NCBI GenBank assembly: GCA_030407005.1
Contig: JAUDYN010000010.1
Location: 496,001-560,000 of the forward strand
DNA length: 64,000 bases
DNA from: Desarmillaria ectypa
Lineage: Eukaryota; Basidiomycota; Agaricomycetes; Agaricales; Physalacriaceae
Reading direction: 5' to 3'
Positions within the stretch are counted from its first letter, which is position 1. The number at the start of each line of letters is the position of its first letter. Shown one piece after another: positions 59,922 to 64,000 of the stretch. The notes below the pieces were generated by a model. It saw nothing but the letters and a program-made list of their open reading frames with translations. It made no database searches and had not been told where the DNA came from. Both the position numbers and the translations under genes were made by a program.

Positions 59922-60829
59922 AGCTAACTAAAAGAAGGGGAAAGGAGAGTGTAGCGACAACCTGCAAGGAATGGGCAAGCGAACCGATAGGCGAATGCCT
60001 TTACTGCTCCAGACCTTGCACTTTATACAATCAGCATAATCCTTCCACGCCCCGAGTCAGGCAATGAGAATTGGTTGCAACGCAGAAAAATTGACAGGGC
60101 CAATAATTTGTGGAGGAAACGACCACGTGAGCGGGGGAGATGGGTTTCAACGAAGGCTAATAATTAGCGCTTGCATGTCGATTTTCGACTCCAATGACGC
60201 ATCTGACTAAGAGGCAAGTATTGTATTAGAACAAAAGTCACCTTTAGAGGGTCTCACTATCGAATCCCTACAAAGAAGGTCGCTTTATTACCCGAAGTGT
60301 CTGAAGCGGCTCCTCAGGAGGCAGAAACGAGCCGGAGTCTGTGCACAATCCTCCTCCAAGGAGGGTTTCCAACAGCGGTGAGAAACTATGCGCGTAGGGC
60401 AAGCGTAAGGTGGTAGGGTTATAGGAATAGAATATGGAGGATATCATCTCAGCACATCCTCTCTACTGAGCCGCATCAGTGCAATACGATATGCGGGAAT
60501 ACGGATGTAGAGATAAAGGCAAAAAGCCGCAGGAGACACGGCATTCCGGGCAGCGAGCAAGGTGGTAGCCGGAGAACCTGAAGTCTCATCAACCATTTCA
60601 GTCTTCCGCATTGATTTGAAATCTACTACCAGGCTTGTAACCCGATCACAGTCGCACGAATTAATGAGGGGGACATGAACTGGGTGGTAGATACCTGCGA
60701 GTGCGTTAGCAATGCCGTAATATAAGCCAACATTTCATCCCACCTGCCCACATGTCGCGGTGGGCATCAATGCCCAGAGGAGCTAACCGCGTAGTCATTT
60801 GACGCTCAGAGAGAAGGCGCAAGAGGTAG
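59922..60829. other. Intergenic, with a fragment of the arm sequence
   Basis: 60236-60280 (CACCTTTAGAGGGTCTCA, ATCGAATCCC) resembles 38388-38430, the flank of the shared module in the arm. A C/T-containing stretch at 59940-60030 is the presumed 5' region of the dehydrogenase. No gene seen. Confidence 0.4.
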
Positions 60830-61220
60830 TGTAGGCGAGCACCATCCTTTGATACAGGATCGGTATAAAGCTAGCCCTCGATCTTCGAGGAACACTGTCT
60901 TCAGGTTGCGAAGAAGAATCTCCATGTACGTTCGCGATGGAGAAGCTTCTGGGTGATTCTCACCCCCGCACTGGACTGGCAGTCTACAGTGCCCGCGTAG
61001 ACTCGGTTCTCGTCTATGGGTCACAGGTCGTTGACCACTGCGGACCGCATGTTCAGGCAACTCGAGAAGGTGCAGATATCCTTCTTTGGTAGTCTATTGC
61101 CTGTCCATAAGCGATCCATGATTGCCACCCTTTACTCCAAGACTGTGGTGTTGATGTTAGTAGAAGATGATGCCAAGATACTGAGTGTCATCGGTCCAGT
61201 GGTCACCGGTCACCCTTGAA
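60830..61220 (+). mobile_element. LINE (non-LTR retrotransposon) remnant
   Basis: Translated plus-strand pieces, in shifting frames, match the region after the reverse-transcriptase core of basidiomycete LINEs: SRNTVFRLRRRIS, GDSHPRTGLAVYSARVDSVL, VYGSQVVDHCG, then LEKVQISFFGSLLPVHKRSM and IATLYSKTVVLML. The canonical YADD core is not seen. Short dead fragment. Confidence 0.55.
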
Positions 61221-61439
61221 GCGCAATCGAGGGCATGACACCCGCCCGGTCTGCATCCAAAACCACCGCCTTGATAAAGTCAAACATATAAACAGGACGA
61301 AAAGTCAGGCGGAAATGAAGGAATAGCTGACGTGCCGTCGGCAGAGACCTTGCTAGTCCACTTGGACGGCTACCATCATTGCAGTATTATAAAGAAAACT
61401 GCAAACGATGAATTTCTCACTACCGAAGTTGTACCAGCT
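61221..61439. other. 3' flank, no feature seen
   Basis: Between the LINE remnant and the terpene-synthase-like gene. Confidence 0.3.
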
Positions 61440-62608
61440 CTAAGTGCCATCGGTGTGTGCCTTGGGGAGCAAGAAAACCCATCCAAAGCCTCGTACTTCC
61501 TCTCCTTTCGTCCCAAAATACACGTCCGTCTCGTAGACCCAGTTCGAATGGCCTACGATGCAGTCGCGAAGCCCTTGCATCCACAGCATGAGGTCATCAA
61601 TTTCCCGTTTTTCGCTGCTTTTGTCCTCTGCCGTACTTTCAGCAGGCGTCAATGTACTCCATATCCATGCAAAGCGTCCCGAAGGAGCTGGGGGCTGCCT
61701 TAAAGCTGACACAATCCGACGCTCAGTCTCCAGGAAACTGTCGACGGCGCCCTTCACCATCGCTCCTGCTTGCTGGGCGGCAACTTGCGCCGGCAAGCAC
61801 TTATGGGTCATGAGAAGAGAAACGAGGTTGTACTGCTTGTTGATGGACTGGTCTACGTTGTACCCGACAATGTCCTGGGTGTCCTTGTCAATAACCAGAA
61901 GGAAAAGTCAAGGAATGTACAAACCACAGTCCAAGCAACAATGTTAACTGCGTGCTGTCGAAGACGACCAACATCTTCAGATGCCTTTCCCTCAATATCC
62001 AGCCCTTCGGCAGGCTCTATGAAGTCAAGGACGATCTTGATACCGCTCAGGTCTGGCAAAAGTTCGAGGTATTCGGCAGTCCCAGGGACATGATCTCGGT
62101 TCTCCATAACCTGGAGTTGTGCAGAGCGGTAGGTTCGGACGGATTCCGTGAATCTGTTCTTCCATATCTGAGATGCCTTATCGTATATCTTCTGAATGCG
62201 AGGGACGAGACTACTGAATTAGGATGACAAAATCCTATCATTGAATAACGCTCACTGCATCAATATTGTGTGACCAGCAAAAAGGTCAACTCCGTTCCCT
62301 GTGCTATCGCCAGACCAACAAGAATGCAGAGGTTGGCACCAGAGCCGCGTGTTGGAATAGACCATCAGCGTGCAGAGGTCCGTAAAGAGACGAAGCTGAG
62401 GACCGTCGCACGTAGGGAAGCATAGCGACGCAAGGAGACCTGCTTTCACGCCGGCCAACGTTTCGCACTCTTCCTCATTGAGTATCGGAGGCTCCTGGCT
62501 GCGAATCCACGCCTCTGACGCGTCGGTTATCCTTCGACAGTGCTTGTTGGCTCGCAGGTCAAAAGATCGACTGTAGCTGAGTATATCAGGTAGCTGGAAG
62601 CTGGCCAT
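61440..62608 (-). pseudogene. Class I terpene-synthase-like gene, motifs eroded
   Basis: Relatives cyclise farnesyl diphosphate using two metal-binding motifs. Start MASFQLPDILSYSRSFDL matches the family N-terminus, followed by NKHCRRITDASEAWI and LFTDLCTLMVYSNTRL. The last piece sits where the Asp-rich D(D/E)xxD motif is expected, but the acidic residues are absent. After a damaged stretch (62210-62290; stops, frame change) come QKIYDKASQIWKNRFTESV, YRSAQLQVMENRDHVP, YLELLPDLSGIKIVLDFIE, and NIVAWTV|DTQDIVGYNVDQ. The expected NDxxSxxxE motif reads QDIVGYNVD, so the Asn, Ser and Glu are lost. The tail is open to PKAHTDGT at 61440. A non-catalytic descendant cannot be excluded, but loss of both metal motifs argues for a pseudogene. 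It lies 35 kb from the P450 gene. Confidence 0.65.
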
Positions 62609-62963
62609 TCATTGGTACAGATATTCAATATTCAAGATCGTGGTAGTCCAAAAGACAAGAAGGGAGGGTCACGTGTGCAATGCAACTTTTTATGAATTTG
62701 TATTTCAAAATTTGTACAGCGAAGATAGTCCGGCACCGAGATCGTACATTGCGGCCAACGAAGCAAAACTTAAATATGGAGCTAGTGCTCTCAGATACTA
62801 TTAATTGTGAAGAGGCTAGTAGAACCCGTTTTCATGCCTTTAGGACAAGGGCCCGGGGCTACTACCGCTGCATTTACACCTGAATTTGTGTTTTTAAGGG
62901 TTCAGCACACTGAGAAAGCCTTATTTCGGCTCAGAGTCAAATTGACGCTATCCACAGGAAATT
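62609..62963. other. Intergenic, no feature seen
   Basis: Between the terpene-synthase-like start and the DUF6534 stop; A/T-rich. Confidence 0.35.
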
Positions 62964-64000
62964 TCACGTTAGAAAAGGCGGCGAAATTTGGAAGGCACTA
63001 ACAGAGTCCATCTCGTAGTCTCCGAGTACCTCAACGTCTACATTGCGGTTGATGACAATATGTCTGGGTTTCTGGGGGTCAAAGGTTAGCAAAGGATTAT
63101 TTATCGGCAAAACAATACTAACAGAAGTGACGTCTGTGGAGATGGGCCCACGTCTGCCTTCGCTATCCAAGGTAAAAGAGGCTGCCAGTGCCGAGCCATC
63201 CACAGTCGTCTTCATACCGCTACGCGCGTTGAGACTAAGATACGGAAGTCAGTACGTCTGCCAGTCAAGACGACGATCATACCATCTTACGTCGCCAGAA
63301 GAGAATTAGAATACACTGGAGACATAGCAGTCAGATGATGCTGGTGCGAATAAAACATGACAACGCACGTCTTGAAAGATTGAAAAAGAATGTGATATAA
63401 AGAAAAGTATTGGGGTAAACCAAAATCTGAAACGCTCAGATATTTCGTTTACAATAAAGAGCTGAACCTACCATGATGAGAGACATGATGGCGCAGATGC
63501 TACATGAGAGACAAGTCAGCATCCGAAAGTACTTGATCCACAGGGACTTGCCTCGTAAGTAACCCTGTATTCATTGTAAACAGGATCATCTTGTTCATCA
63601 TCGCGTCCGACCTAATCAATCATGGAGGTTTTAATACATTATCAAGGAGCGACCAGTCACTGCTGACCTTTTCATTCCAGACTTGGAACGATGCAGTAAG
63701 AATATAAGTGATCCACAGATCGAGATATCTCCCGCCGCGGCAATGGCGTTCATCGATTGTGATAACGACTGCGATTCGTAAGCCTTCGGAAAGATGGACT
63801 TGAGGGCATGCACTCACCCTGACTTTAAACGATTCAGAATAGAAATCCAGGGCCCATCTGAAATGCTGTATAAGATGTCTATCGATACACGAATAGATAA
63901 ACCTTACGCTTTGGCAAAGTACGCTGCAACGAATGTGTTGAGCTATCGAAACGTCCTGATCACGGTAGCCACCTACCGATGCACACAAAAAATTCTGCAG
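62964..64000 (-). CDS. DUF6534 seven-helix membrane protein (5' end cut by window edge)
   Basis: Basidiomycete-specific membrane protein family, function unknown. Exons in order: SLSQSMNAIAAAGDISICGS with LIFLLHRSKSGMKR; RSDAMMNKMILFTMNTGLLT (family signature); ICAIMSLIM; YPNTFLYITFFFNLSRLYSN with SLLAT|LNAR; GSALAASFTLDSEGRRGP; and the tail KPRHIVINRNVDVEVLGDYE ending DSVSAFQISPPFLT. All joins are in frame with introns of about 50 bp. One, after GLLTR near 63550, appears to use a GC donor (GCAAGT). N-terminal helices lie beyond 63900 or off the edge and could not be traced clearly. It is better preserved than its paralogue at 20946-23232. Confidence 0.75.

Overview
The window looks like nuclear DNA of a wood- or litter-decaying basidiomycete (Agaricomycetes). 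Protein-coding stretches are split by many ~50-60 bp GT-AG introns. The recognisable genes are typical of that group: a GH51 arabinofuranosidase, a cellobiose dehydrogenase, DUF6534 seven-helix proteins, an Agaricomycete-type P450, a class I terpene-cyclase relative, a FAR1-type zinc-finger protein, and LINE, MITE and LTR debris. No rRNA, tRNA or CRISPR was recognised.

Layout. 1-1985: 5' part of an apparently intact GH51 gene running off the left edge. 2783-19938: four minus-strand copies (A-D) of one acyl-CoA/AMP-dependent ligase gene in graded decay. D (17154-19938) reads as an intact ~20-exon gene; A is open but has lost a core motif; B and C are broken, C partly by a solo Copia-type LTR. 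An SRPK-like kinase fragment lies between A and B. 20946-23232: decayed DUF6534 gene. 24395-26407: well-preserved P450. 26.4-31.8 kb: gene-poor, with a TA-flanked MITE and a FAR1-domain gene.

The main structural feature is a pair of apparently identical 7214-bp inverted arms, 31800-39013 and 51043-58256 (paired positions sum to 90056), around a 12-kb unique spacer. Each arm carries a fifth ligase fragment (E), a multi-exon membrane-protein gene, a 247-residue unknown gene plus a decayed inverted paralogue, two interspersed repeats and the 3' part of a cellobiose dehydrogenase gene. The right arm splits that dehydrogenase: its 5' half is outside the arm (58257-59921) and its 3' end continues inward (50119-51543). 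The left arm has only a 3' remnant. The spacer holds a mucin-like single-pass membrane protein gene with a decayed duplicate, a multi-pass membrane protein gene, and a long unknown gene interrupted by in-frame stops.

59.9-64 kb: LINE remnant, a decayed terpene-synthase-like gene and a second, well-preserved DUF6534 gene running off the right edge.

The genes do not form an evident pathway or operon-like system. This is an accessory region shaped by tandem duplication, insertion and inverted duplication. The most unusual observations are the arms (a recent duplication, a converted palindrome, or an assembly artefact), a diverged 159-bp homology just beyond their inner ends, an LTR inserted in frame in an exon, and a short module shared upstream of otherwise unrelated genes.
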